DNA from: Nitrosococcus halophilus Nc 4
Lineage (GTDB): Bacteria > Pseudomonadota > Gammaproteobacteria > Nitrosococcales > Nitrosococcaceae
Length of the DNA: 64,000 nucleotides
Assembly: GCF_000024725.1 (NCBI RefSeq)
Contig: NC_013960.1
Location: 1,510,261 to 1,574,260, forward strand
Direction of reading: 5' to 3'
The notes under the pieces are model-generated. The model saw nothing but the letters and a program-made list of their open reading frames with translations, searched no databases and was not told the DNA's origin. A program made the translations under genes and the position numbers. Shown piece by piece: positions 33,850 through 42,404 of this stretch; the first letter of the stretch is position 1; each line of letters starts with the position of its first letter.

Positions 33850-35520
33850 TTAACGTCTACTGTGTTGAGTATGCCAAAGTTTTATTCCTTTCCATTCTAC
33901 GCGCCGGCCACTTTCTGCGGTTAAAGCCTCTAGGCGTCCTAGCCAAGAAGAGGGGGAAGTACGGCTAAGCCACTGGTTTTTGCACAGTCCCAACTGGTTG
34001 GCAACAAGGCTTGCATACTGGCGCGACCCATGAAGGAATTTCCTTTCCACCATTGGCCTGACATGAATCCATTTATCATCCAGTCTTTTACCAATGGTTT
34101 GCTCTGCGATTGCAATGGCATAGATCCAGCTCTCCCCCGTCATCTTATCAAGTTCTAAAAACTGTATTTTTTCTATGGGCAGGGGGGAGCGGTAAATTTC
34201 CCCCTTTCTTAGGCGGACGCCAGCGGGATGGAGGCCTTTGCAAGGAGGGGGAATCATCCACCTTAATTGCCCTCGGCTATTTTGTCCGACCAGTAAAAGA
34301 CGAGCAGGATGATTGACCGCCACTTCCACCAGCAGGCAAGGCGTTTTAGCGAAAACGTCTCCTAGTAGCCCTGCCCATCTTTCCCCAAACCAGCGGCTTT
34401 GGGTCACACACTCAACCCAGTTGGGAATAGAGCGAAGATGAAGCCTGTTAATCAAAGCCCTAGGCCTTTGAAGTATTGCCTGCCGGGGTTTAGGTTCTAT
34501 GGCTCGAGCCTCTGCCTCTGAGGGAGGTAAAGATTGAATAGGTGGCGGGGAAGGAAGGGTCGATGGGGGTTGGGGCGTGGCCGTTTGCCTCGGAGTGATA
34601 GGGGGTTCTGAGAGGCGCACATAAGCTTTGGTCTGGGTGCCGGGGAGGTAGCGCTGGTCTTGGGTATGACGTAGCGTCACCCAGACTTGGTAAAGGTTAT
34701 GGTGGAGGGAGTAGACTTGGCTCTCTAAAATAACAGTCGCTTGTTGGGGATCGTTGACTACCTGTACCTTGTGGAAGCGGCCGAGGTAATGGTCGACCAA
34801 GTCTAGAGCAGTCCGAAAATAAGGCAGGTTTTCGCTCGTTGGAGGTTGGGCATAAATGACCACTTCTTCTGGGAGTGGGCTATGGCGCAACAGGCAACTC
34901 AGGTTATGGGCCAGATAGGAAGCCAACAGATCAGGCTGGTGAGCGGAAAAAGGCAGAGGCCGGAGTCCTCGTAAATATTCGTCTTTATGGCGACGACTTA
35001 AGGCTTCTTGTTGCAACCGGGAAAGTTGACCGCGCCAAGATTGATGAAAACCTGAAACCCATTGTTTGTGGTGCACATCTAAGGCGCGCACCGAAACCTC
35101 TACAGTTTTGTCTAGCGGTGAACTATGAATATCCACGCCAATATAGTAACGGGCCTGGCTAAACTCGCCACATGCAAGATCCGCTAGGCGGCGGGGATGC
35201 TGCCAAGGACGAGTGGCAGGGCGCCAAAGGGGGTTGACGCCAGGAGTGTCGAGCAAAGCCCCCATCATCCGATCTCGGACATAGCGGGTGAGGTCGTCAA
35301 TCTCTGGCTGAATATCGTCCCCTTTTATGCTCACCACGAGAAAGGACTGGTTCTTGAATTTGGGGTGCTGGCTAAGGTGTTTCGCCACGTAGGGGACCAA
35401 TTCGGTATCTACCCATTGAGTGAGCTCGGAAGGCGTCCCTTGATTCCCAGAATGAGAGATTACGGTGCAGGCGGTAACCACCAGCGCACAAGAGAGTAAA
35501 GGGATTAGGGTTAGGTTCAT
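33850..35520 (-). CDS. Large lipoprotein, paralogue 2 of the envelope operon
   Basis: 556 residues. The lipobox ALVVTAC predicts a lipid-anchored protein. The N-terminal half is beta/alpha-rich and close to the paralogue at 36901-38535 (shared LVPYVAKHLSQHPKFKNQ, DTPGVNPLWRPATRPW, GEFSQARYY, LRGLRPLPF). A Pro-rich linker (RQTATPQPPSTLPSPPPIQ) joins it to a C-terminal domain of about 200 residues ending in a beta-rich module (LLVGQNSRGQLRWMIPPPC, GESWIYAIAIAEQ). The layout, with a sensor or activator-like lipoprotein and a flexible linker, recalls outer-membrane lipoproteins that act on the murein. No named family recognised. Last gene of the operon; its start overlaps the transglycosylase stop by 4 nt. 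Confidence 0.75.
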   Translation of the reverse strand: MNLTLIPLLSCALVVTACTVISHSGNQGTPSELTQWVDTELVPYVAKHLSQHPKFKNQSFLVVSIKGDDIQPEIDDLTRYVRDRMMGALLDTPGVNPLWRPATRPWQHPRRLADLACGEFSQARYYIGVDIHSSPLDKTVEVSVRALDVHHKQWVSGFHQSWRGQLSRLQQEALSRRHKDEYLRGLRPLPFSAHQPDLLASYLAHNLSCLLRHSPLPEEVVIYAQPPTSENLPYFRTALDLVDHYLGRFHKVQVVNDPQQATVILESQVYSLHHNLYQVWVTLRHTQDQRYLPGTQTKAYVRLSEPPITPRQTATPQPPSTLPSPPPIQSLPPSEAEARAIEPKPRQAILQRPRALINRLHLRSIPNWVECVTQSRWFGERWAGLLGDVFAKTPCLLVEVAVNHPARLLLVGQNSRGQLRWMIPPPCKGLHPAGVRLRKGEIYRSPLPIEKIQFLELDKMTGESWIYAIAIAEQTIGKRLDDKWIHVRPMVERKFLHGSRQYASLVANQLGLCKNQWLSRTSPSSWLGRLEALTAESGRRVEWKGIKLWHTQHSRR

Positions 35521-36320
35521 CTGCTTAGGCTGACCCCAAAGTTTTGCAATAACTGCTTACCCTTACTGAGTTCAGTCCGATTCCGGTAGAGCAAGACAAC
35601 CCGAAAACGGTTTAATCCAATATGGAACCAGTCCAAGCGTAGGGAAGGTGCTTGAGCCTTTAAGTAACTGATAAACGCCTCAGCCCGATAGGGTCGGTGA
35701 AAGACCAGAATTTCAAGCTTACCTTCCCTGTCATAGGGTACCCGTTCCCCTTCAGGTGCGCCTGAACGACCCTGGACATACTGTAGATGGCGATAAATGT
35801 AACCGCTATACCAATGGGCGCCTTTAGGAATCTCGCTCGCTCTGGCACCGACCTGGATGTTCCCTGGACCATAATTGTAGGCCGCTAATGCAAGATGCAG
35901 GTTGTTTTGGTAACGATTTAGGAGTTCACGCAGATACCGGGCCCCCGCCTGCACATTGGTACAGGGATCATAAAGTTCATTGAGCCGCTGAATGCCGAGA
36001 TGTTTGGCGGTCACAGGCCAGCGAATCTGCATTAAGCCATAGGCATCCCGGTTTGAACGCGCTCTGGGATTAAAGTCAGATTCACCTCTGGCGATGGCGA
36101 GAAGCAAGGTTAGAGGTAACTCAAATTTTTCCGCCGCTTGACGGAAGCAATGTTCATGGGGATAACGTAGTTCAGGTTCTATCTCTGCTTGAGTAGTGAA
36201 ATACTGCTGCCAGTTTTTCTCCAGGTCGAAAGTAGAGGGCAATGGGTGAGAGGTGGCAATGACCGCTAGCGGAGCTAACAGCAGTCCTATCCATAGCAGG
36301 GGGGCAGCAAAAGATTTCAT
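35517..36320 (-). CDS. Exported SLT-family lytic transglycosylase
   Basis: 267 residues. Signal peptide LLWIGLLLAPLAVIATS. The SLT domain has LLLAIARGESDFNPRARSNRDAYGLMQI, with the catalytic Glu in the GESDF motif, and AGARYLRELLNRYQNNLHLALAAYNYGPGNI. The C-terminal 60 residues (EILVFHRPYRAEAFISYLK...) are outside the lysozyme fold. Lytic transglycosylases cleave peptidoglycan to make room for envelope machines. Flanked by the two paralogous lipoproteins and coupled by ATGA overlap to the downstream one, it presumably works with them at the cell wall. Confidence 0.9.
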   Translation of the reverse strand: MKSFAAPLLWIGLLLAPLAVIATSHPLPSTFDLEKNWQQYFTTQAEIEPELRYPHEHCFRQAAEKFELPLTLLLAIARGESDFNPRARSNRDAYGLMQIRWPVTAKHLGIQRLNELYDPCTNVQAGARYLRELLNRYQNNLHLALAAYNYGPGNIQVGARASEIPKGAHWYSGYIYRHLQYVQGRSGAPEGERVPYDREGKLEILVFHRPYRAEAFISYLKAQAPSLRLDWFHIGLNRFRVVLLYRNRTELSKGKQLLQNFGVSLSR

Positions 36321-36322
36321 GG

Positions 36323-36904
36323 CTATCTCGTAAAGTTAAGCTTAAGGCCAGTGCGATCCTCTATTAATTCGATGTGGCGCTGACGCTCCTCTTCATCGCG
36401 GTAAGGAAACTGGATGAAATAGGTGTTCGCCGACTCTCTGGCGACTTCAATATCAAGTCCGGTAATTTCACTGATTCTCTGGGCAAAGCCATTGGCAGAA
36501 AGTGAATTGCTAAAGGGTTTCCAGAACACCTGCCAGGATAGATTTGATTTGGTCTTTTCTATAGGACTCGGATATTCAGTAGGTTCTGGAAGAGTAGGTG
36601 GCCCAGGCCTCGCTATTTCGAGCTGGGGTCCTGCCTGCGGCGATAACGGGGAGTCAATGGTGTCCGTTGATTTTGAAGCGCCTATATCGGCATGGGCTTC
36701 AGAACTTTCCTCTTTAGGTTCTACTGGTAGCTGGTTTTCTCCGAGCTTAGGGGAATCTATGGTGTAGCGAGAAAGCAGTTCCTTCCATTTCTTGGGGACT
36801 TCCCCGGTAAGCTGCTGCCAGGTGGCAGGCTCGTTTTCTTGGATATACCAAATTCCTACCCACCCGATAAGGGCGATACCCGTAATGAGGCCAAGAAATT
36901 TCAT
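36323..36904 (-). CDS. Membrane-anchored protein with SPOR-like C-terminus
   Basis: 193 residues. One N-terminal helix (FLGLITGIALIGWVGIWYI), a long low-complexity periplasmic linker rich in Pro, Glu and Ser, and a C-terminal domain (SNSLSANGFAQRISEITGLDIEVARE...YFIQFPYRDEEERQRHIELIE). The last part has the alpha/beta pattern of SPOR domains, which bind denuded glycan strands, though the match is by general form only. The 3' end is 2 nt from the transglycosylase start and the 5' end overlaps the upstream lipoprotein gene by 4 nt. Confidence 0.65.
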   Translation of the reverse strand: MKFLGLITGIALIGWVGIWYIQENEPATWQQLTGEVPKKWKELLSRYTIDSPKLGENQLPVEPKEESSEAHADIGASKSTDTIDSPLSPQAGPQLEIARPGPPTLPEPTEYPSPIEKTKSNLSWQVFWKPFSNSLSANGFAQRISEITGLDIEVARESANTYFIQFPYRDEEERQRHIELIEDRTGLKLNFTR

Positions 36905-38535
36905 GGCTGGACCTCATAAATGCATTGATTCGCTTGACATGAAGGGAAAGGCACGGTTTTCCATTCGACAAGTTGGTCATTTTCAACAAGCAACTGATTC
37001 AGATAGATCTTCCAGGAAGAAAAGGATACCTGCTGGTTTTTACACAATCCCAGCCTAGTGGCAATGCTCCGGGCGCGCTGATGGGGGTTGCGGCTTAATT
37101 CCTGATCCACCATGGCTATCACATAAATCCATCCCGTTCCTGGCATATTGTAAAAGTCCTTAATCTGTATCTTTTTCTTTTGATGGGGCAAGGGATAGTG
37201 AAATGTTTCCCCCGCTTTGAGGAAGATACCTGCGGCTTGATTGCCTTCGCAGGGGGAAGGGATAATCCAACTCAATTCTCCTTGGCTATTTTGCCCTATA
37301 ATCAGGAGGCGCAGCGGTTTGTTGACAGAGACCTCCATAATTAGGCAGGGACTATGGGTAAGTAGATCTTCGAGCCTGACAGCTTCCCCTTCCCTGAACC
37401 GCCAGCGTTCAGTCGTGCAGTTGACTTGATTTTGGGTCATCAGAAACCGCAGTGAGTCAATAAAAGTGCTCGATCTTCTCGTCAGCTTAACCTGGTGTTG
37501 AGGAATTAGGTTGGGATTGGCAGCAGCGCTGGGAGCAACAACGCCAGTGGATGAAGCGGGAGGAATTTCAGGTTTTGGCAGAGGGGTGCTAGGGTGGCTC
37601 CTAGAGGGCGGTGTTTCCGGCAACCGTACATAGGCCTCTGTTTCTGTCCCCGGAAGGTGGTGGCTGCCTTGGGCTTCGCGCAGAGTTACCCAAACTTGAT
37701 AGAGGTGGTCGTGGAGATAATATACTTGGCTTTCCAGAATGACCCGGGCTTGTTGGGGGTCGCCGGTGATGTGTACTTCCCGAAATCGTCCCAGGTAATT
37801 ATCGACCAAATCTAAGGCGGTGCGAAAATAGGGGTGGACCTCGGTCGTCGGGTGTTGGGCATAAATGAGCACTTCGTCGTTGGTTTGGCTGTGGCGTAGT
37901 AAACAGCTCACGTTATGGGCCAGATAGGAGGCTAACAGATCGGGCTGGCTAGCAGTGAAAGGCAGAGGCCGGAGGCCACGGAGATATTCATCTTGATGGT
38001 GGCGGGCCAGGGCATCTTGTTGTGCCGGGTTAAGTTGACCCTGCCACGATTGGTAAAAACCAGAAACCCAGTTGTTTTGTTGTGCATCCAGGGCTTGAAT
38101 AGAGACTTCCATGGTTTTGTCCAAGGGGGACACTTGGATATCCACGCCGAGGTAATAACGAGCCTGGCTAAACTCACCACAAGAGAGATCCGCAAGGTAA
38201 CGGTGATGTTTCCAAGGACGAGTGGCAGGACGCCAAAGGGGATTGACACCGGGGGTCTGCAGGAGAGCGGCCATGAGCCGATTGCGAATATAATGGGTGA
38301 GGTCGTCAATATCTGACTGGATATTGTCACCTTTCATGCCGACCACGAGAAAAGGCTGGTTCTTAAATTTGGGATGCTGGCTGAGCTGTTTGACCACATA
38401 AGGGACCAGCTGCTTATCAATCCAGTGGGTCAGTTGACGTGGGGTGTCCTGCTCCCTGGAGCTCGGGTGTGATGCGCACCCCACAAGTAGCATTAACGAG
38501 GCACAAAACGTTATAAAATTGAGTATCCGGTTCAT
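36901..38535 (-). CDS. Large lipoprotein, paralogue 1 of the envelope operon
   Basis: 544 residues with lipobox LMLLVGC (mature Cys near residue 20). Closely related to the gene at 33850-35520 through its N-terminal 330 residues, which by eye are more than half identical (LVPYVVKQLSQHPKFKNQ, DTPGVNPLWRP-like QTPGVNPLWRP, YLRGLRPLPF). After a Pro/Ser-rich linker the C-terminal halves differ more but share LLIIGQNSQGELSWIIPSPC and GWIYVIAMV. The central stretch VILESQVYYLHDHLYQVWVTLREAQ resembles the beta-sheet of CsgG/LpoB-like lipoproteins, but this is a weak analogy. It starts inside the stop of the coiled-coil gene (ATGA). Confidence 0.75.
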   Translation of the reverse strand: MNRILNFITFCASLMLLVGCASHPSSREQDTPRQLTHWIDKQLVPYVVKQLSQHPKFKNQPFLVVGMKGDNIQSDIDDLTHYIRNRLMAALLQTPGVNPLWRPATRPWKHHRYLADLSCGEFSQARYYLGVDIQVSPLDKTMEVSIQALDAQQNNWVSGFYQSWQGQLNPAQQDALARHHQDEYLRGLRPLPFTASQPDLLASYLAHNVSCLLRHSQTNDEVLIYAQHPTTEVHPYFRTALDLVDNYLGRFREVHITGDPQQARVILESQVYYLHDHLYQVWVTLREAQGSHHLPGTETEAYVRLPETPPSRSHPSTPLPKPEIPPASSTGVVAPSAAANPNLIPQHQVKLTRRSSTFIDSLRFLMTQNQVNCTTERWRFREGEAVRLEDLLTHSPCLIMEVSVNKPLRLLIIGQNSQGELSWIIPSPCEGNQAAGIFLKAGETFHYPLPHQKKKIQIKDFYNMPGTGWIYVIAMVDQELSRNPHQRARSIATRLGLCKNQQVSFSSWKIYLNQLLVENDQLVEWKTVPFPSCQANQCIYEVQP

Positions 38536-39428
38536 CGATTAGCAGACACAAAGGTCACTGTGCTGTTTTTTTCTATTACCAGATTACCCCCTGAGTGTTG
38601 TGACATTAAGCGGGAAATCTGGCTTCGAGTCTGTTCAGGTAAAATCACCCCCCACGTTAAGCGTAAGGGGTCAAATGCGGTAATGGTTTTCTTGATTGCT
38701 AGGAGATAATCCTGGGGAACCGTCTGGGGATCCATCTCATAAAATTGACCAGGCATGCTGGTCGCCTGGAAATGGTTTCCCTGAGGCTTGGCCTCCAAGT
38801 GCCAAGCACGTTTTCCTAACATGGCATAAAGTTTTACTTGGTGGGTTCTCACCAAAAAGGCAAGCGCTTCCTCAGAAGCAAAATGTAAATTAAATCCTTG
38901 TGCTGGCGGCTTAGGTGTTAGCGGCTCTGGGGCTATTTGTTGCTGTTTGGAAAGGGTATTACGCTTTGCGGCGAATTCTTTTTCTAGAGCAGATAGGGCG
39001 CGATTCTGGGTTTCAATTTCTTGGTGGAGATCAACCAGGGATCGTTGTCGCTGTTCAATCTGCTGATTAAGCGCCGTTAATTGCTGTTCTCGTTCAAATA
39101 AAGCTTGCCTAGCCTGTTGCAGTGAGCGGCTTACCTGCTCCCTTTCTTTTCTGACCTGCGCTGTTTGCTGGGTTTGAATTTCTTTCAAATGGTGAATTTT
39201 TTTCTTTAACCTTTCTACTTCTTGGGTTAGTTGCGCCGGATCTTCAAGCTCAGGCTGATGATCTGTAGGTCCCATCTGCAAACTTTGAACGAGCGCAAAG
39301 ATAGCCATTAAAACTAGACCGAGAATAGCCATAAATCGCATGACATCGGTCTGCAACATTTCTATTTCGTGGGGACCACTGTCCCTTCGGGTTTGGGAAG
39401 GTTGCAAGGTCCACCAAAGATCGCTCAT
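38532..39428 (-). CDS. ExbD/TolR-like anchored coiled-coil protein
   Basis: 298 residues. The short cytoplasmic N-terminus ends in EIEMLQTDVMRFMAILGLVLMAIFALVQSL, one helix in the form seen in ExbD/TolR-like motor-protein partners, with an Asp just before the helix. Residues 60-165 are a long coiled coil (RLKKKIHHLKEIQTQQ...ALSALEKEFAAKRNTL). Residues 180-298 are a globular periplasmic domain (ASEEALAFLVRTHQVKLYAML...SRLMSQHSGGNLVIEK). The start overlaps the preceding gene by 1 nt (TGATG). Together with that gene it may form a proton-driven or structural inner-membrane unit. Confidence 0.7.
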   Translation of the reverse strand: MSDLWWTLQPSQTRRDSGPHEIEMLQTDVMRFMAILGLVLMAIFALVQSLQMGPTDHQPELEDPAQLTQEVERLKKKIHHLKEIQTQQTAQVRKEREQVSRSLQQARQALFEREQQLTALNQQIEQRQRSLVDLHQEIETQNRALSALEKEFAAKRNTLSKQQQIAPEPLTPKPPAQGFNLHFASEEALAFLVRTHQVKLYAMLGKRAWHLEAKPQGNHFQATSMPGQFYEMDPQTVPQDYLLAIKKTITAFDPLRLTWGVILPEQTRSQISRLMSQHSGGNLVIEKNSTVTFVSANR

Positions 39429-40093
39429 CAGTATTCCTCTCTCTGTCTAGTATTGATATTAGCCAATTCTGATAAACGACATTCAATGTTGCACAATATT
39501 GTTCTAAACTCTTCGCTCTGGTGCTTAGCCAACTCTCTATAATAGGTCTGTAAACGAGCCCCAACGGTTATCGCTTTATTCAAGCGGAGCAAATAACCTC
39601 CCACCGCACCAAAGATCGTTGTCGATAAGGCCAATAAGATCCCTCCATCGACTAGGCGCTGGAGGATGGTAAAGGCGCCTAACTCGGCTGCTGAAACAGG
39701 ATTCAGATCACCCAATGCGGTCAGCAATGCATTGCGTATACCAATAGCCGTCCAGATTACCCCAATACCAAAAAACAAATTAATCCAGATATCCAATAAG
39801 TGTTCCGTTTGGGCCACCTTATCGGGGGGAGGGTGAGGTAATTTTAGATATTGATTGAGTCGGCCAAGTGAATAGATGTAAAGGATTAAGGTGAGCGTAA
39901 ACGGAATCAAGGAAAGCCGAAGATTATTGTAGATCCACAATAGGAATGGATGAATATCAGGGAGAGCGGGGGTAGAGAGCGCAATAACGTGGGTCATATT
40001 GAGAAGGTAAAGAAGGCCTAACCCAAGCACCATGGCGCCACATGCCCCCACCATTACGCCTTTGATAAAATCATGCCATCCGCGCCGATTCAT
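39428..40093 (-). CDS. Multi-span inner-membrane protein (MotA/TolQ/ExbB-like)
   Basis: 221 residues from ATG at 40093, chosen because it lies 10 nt after the previous stop; a frame start at 40141 would overlap it. Hydrophobic segments: GVMVGACGAMVLGLGLLYLL, LRLSLIPFTLTLILYIYSLG, LLDIWINLFFGIGVIWTAIGI, and VDGGILLALSTTIFGAVGGYLL. The third and fourth, with a following basic helix (RLNKAITVGARLQ), have the spacing of the MotA/TolQ/ExbB proton-channel family (gamma helices IWTAIG, ALSTTIFG), so I infer a channel partner for the adjacent ExbD-like protein. Confirmation needs a profile search. Confidence 0.65.
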   Translation of the reverse strand: MNRRGWHDFIKGVMVGACGAMVLGLGLLYLLNMTHVIALSTPALPDIHPFLLWIYNNLRLSLIPFTLTLILYIYSLGRLNQYLKLPHPPPDKVAQTEHLLDIWINLFFGIGVIWTAIGIRNALLTALGDLNPVSAAELGAFTILQRLVDGGILLALSTTIFGAVGGYLLRLNKAITVGARLQTYYRELAKHQSEEFRTILCNIECRLSELANINTRQREEY

Positions 40094-40103
40094 GAGAGAT
40101 TTC

Positions 40104-40667
40104 CTAGCGAGAAGTAGCACAGGCGGTACAAGTCGCTTCAAGTACAGTCAATATTGAATCATGGAGAGAATTAGCTCGGGCGTAAGCGCGTTTGTTAGCC
40201 ATAATTTTGAGCAACCCCTTATCTTTCTGCCGTAATTCTTCTTTCATGTTATGAACAATTTCATCCTTCATCCGGCAGGTATAGGCGCAATTGCTATACT
40301 CGTTCGGCAATGAAACAAACTTGGCATTAAAGTAACGGTTGTAATACTCTTCAGCATTACGCCGGGTAATGATGTCTTGAGAATTAGCCCAGATCAGAAA
40401 CTCGCTGAAATGTTCACTGTGTTGGGGATTTGGATCACCCGCTGCTGTGTCAAGTAAACGATCAAAATAGGCATCAAAGCGAAAATGGCATTCACTGCGA
40501 CTGAGTTCTTTTCGCGTATGCGTGAAGGCTTGTTTTACACCTGTTGTTTGGGGAAGGGTACATTCAGGTGGTGGAGCAGGTGTGGTTTGACAGCTCGATA
40601 ACCACAATGCCATGGATATTACTATGCTGTTATATAGGGAAAGCCGCAGTATGAATTGGGGAAGCAT
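40104..40667 (-). CDS. Cys-rich lipoprotein of the envelope operon
   Basis: 187 residues with a lipobox (MALWLSSC) giving a mature N-terminal Cys near residue 28. The mature part is helical and carries further cysteines in pairs: PPEC, SECHFRF, CAYTC and ATCTAC at the C-terminus, suggesting disulfides. No known family. It is the second gene of the operon, 63 bp after the first and 10 bp before the membrane-channel-like gene. Confidence 0.6.
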   Translation of the reverse strand: MLPQFILRLSLYNSIVISMALWLSSCQTTPAPPPECTLPQTTGVKQAFTHTRKELSRSECHFRFDAYFDRLLDTAAGDPNPQHSEHFSEFLIWANSQDIITRRNAEEYYNRYFNAKFVSLPNEYSNCAYTCRMKDEIVHNMKEELRQKDKGLLKIMANKRAYARANSLHDSILTVLEATCTACATSR

Positions 40668-40730
40668 AGCCTATACCTCCAGGCGCTGGTTATTGATGTC
40701 TTTGGATCGGATTCTCATTATTAATCAGGC

Positions 40731-41600
40731 TCAGAACTTCAAAGGGCTTTGATATTCTTCAGGGAAAGTGCCAGCAGGAGGCAATGTCTCGTAGGCTGTG
40801 GCCATATCCTTTTCTCCCAGCAAGATCTTTTTTACACCGGTCACAACTTCATGCATTTCTGGCGTTACGGAGCCAAATTGATTCCGGAGTTCGATCATTA
40901 ACCGGGCACGATTGATTTCCCCCTGGGTGAGCTGAATTAATTCCAGGACTTCCTTGCTATCCAAATAAATATCTGCTGCCGCCAGGGCTACAGAATTACC
41001 CCCCGTATGGGAGCTAGCTTGTAAAACAAGATTATAGTATTGGCGAAATCGCTCGCTTAGGCGGCCGCTAGAATGCCTCCGGGACTTCCTATTGGAGAGC
41101 TGATTATCGCCAGCAGTCTCTGAAACCAGAACTTCTTGCAAATCCCGGGCAGTCAGCTTTTGCCCTAGTTCTTGACGCAGACGATTCTCTAAGCTGTCAA
41201 TAGTGGCTTGGACTGAGTGTTCAATTTGTGGCAATTGACTATCCATAAGGGAAAGCATTTCTAGGTATTTATTCCCCATTTGTTGGGAAATCTGGGAGCA
41301 GCCTTCGTCACCTTCGTAGCCCTCACATTTGCTTTCCTGGTAAAGTTTCCATTGCTGCTCCATATCGGCAATCACATCTTGCAGACTTATTTCCATATCT
41401 CTAGCCACTTGGCCTGCTTCTTTGACATTTTCTATCACAGTGGTGGGGAAGAGGCGGATGGTGGGGGGTTGTGCTCCTACTGCAAAAGAACTCCAAAATA
41501 AAAGAATACTGGATAAAACCCCACCCCAGAAAAATTGGAGTAAGACTGAAATTTGAAATAGTTTTGGATTTTGACTGACTATAGCGTTGTTAGAGCTCAC
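40731..41600 (-). CDS. Exported helical protein, first gene of envelope operon
   Basis: 289 residues from GTG at 41600, which is preceded by AAAGGAGGTTGTC, a strong ribosome site. An ATG at 41729 in the same frame gives a longer, less plausible protein. The GTG start makes a clean signal peptide (LLQFFWGGVLSSILLFWSSFAVGA) before QPPTIRLFP. The mature protein is mostly helical with long amphipathic stretches (VIENVKEAGQVARDMEISLQDVIADM) and one Cys pair (CEGYEGDEGC). No family recognised. Leader gene of the eight-gene operon. Confidence 0.6.
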   Translation of the reverse strand: MSSNNAIVSQNPKLFQISVLLQFFWGGVLSSILLFWSSFAVGAQPPTIRLFPTTVIENVKEAGQVARDMEISLQDVIADMEQQWKLYQESKCEGYEGDEGCSQISQQMGNKYLEMLSLMDSQLPQIEHSVQATIDSLENRLRQELGQKLTARDLQEVLVSETAGDNQLSNRKSRRHSSGRLSERFRQYYNLVLQASSHTGGNSVALAAADIYLDSKEVLELIQLTQGEINRARLMIELRNQFGSVTPEMHEVVTGVKKILLGEKDMATAYETLPPAGTFPEEYQSPLKF

Positions 41601-42064
41601 GACAACCTCCTTTAAGGGGGGATTTTTAGTGATGGGAGGGCGGGCAGCGATAACTGGGGGAATAGCTAGAGCACTCGCAAAAAATATTCCAAAGGCTAGA
41701 GATATTCCTAGGATGGAGGTCATCTGCATTTCCTCCGTAGAGAGGTAAACACATCTCGTTTAGATGGCCTAACTTGGCTCGATTCCCCCATTTCCATTGC
41801 TTTAAAATAGCCAGATAAACAAAGGGAAATAAAAACAAATTTCTATAAAACAAATGGTTGTAGAAAATAATTAAAATAAACTTCATATAACTTAGAAGAT
41901 ACCATCTTTATTTCTCTAGCAGAGAAAATGGTTTTTTGCACTATATTTTTATGGTCCTTGATGGCGATTTCAGGACTGATGCTTTGCTTTCGTTTATTAA
42001 ACATAGAATCTAAGCTATTGTTATAGATAGGCGTTTTACGTTGGGATGAGAAGAGGGATGGGTT
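41601..42064. other. AT-rich upstream region of two divergent units
   Basis: No gene is called; the frames open here are AT-rich and without protein character. It should contain the promoter of the envelope operon (minus strand) and of the coiled-coil gene at 42065 (plus strand). An open frame continues upstream from the GTG at 41600 to 41729, but the strong ribosome site favours the GTG. Confidence 0.45.
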
Positions 42065-42355
42065 ATGAATATGGAAGAAGAGATCCAAAACTTAGAAAGT
42101 AGACTGGTCAAGTTTGATCAGGAAATTGGTCAATTGGAGGTAGAGATAGAAAAGGGTAATCAAAAGCTTAAAGAAGATCTACGCCCTCAATTGGAAGCTA
42201 TCAGGCAGCGACGTCGGTACGCCGAGGAACGGCTTGAAAAAGCTCGACTCGAGAAGGCCGAGTCGTGGCTGGACGAAGATTTCCGGGCGGGCCTTCTAGC
42301 GATCTTCGATGATATTGGACGGCGGATTGATTCTCTTTTTGGTCGGGTGAGTTGA
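42065..42355 (+). CDS. Small coiled-coil protein
   Basis: 96 residues (or 94 from the second Met). Heptad-patterned helix from MEEEIQNLESRLVKFDQEIG through RRRYAEERLEKARLEKAES, then a short C-terminal segment (GLLAIFDDIGRRIDSLFGRV). No membrane span or known family. The coiled coil suggests oligomerisation. It is the first gene of a plus-strand group, 49 bp before the deacetylase gene. The start is preceded by GAAGAGGGATGGGTT. Confidence 0.6.
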   Translation: MNMEEEIQNLESRLVKFDQEIGQLEVEIEKGNQKLKEDLRPQLEAIRQRRRYAEERLEKARLEKAESWLDEDFRAGLLAIFDDIGRRIDSLFGRVS

Positions 42356-42404
42356 GTTTTTTTCAGCAATTAAAGGTGGATTCCTGAACTTCAAGTGGTG
42401 CCTG

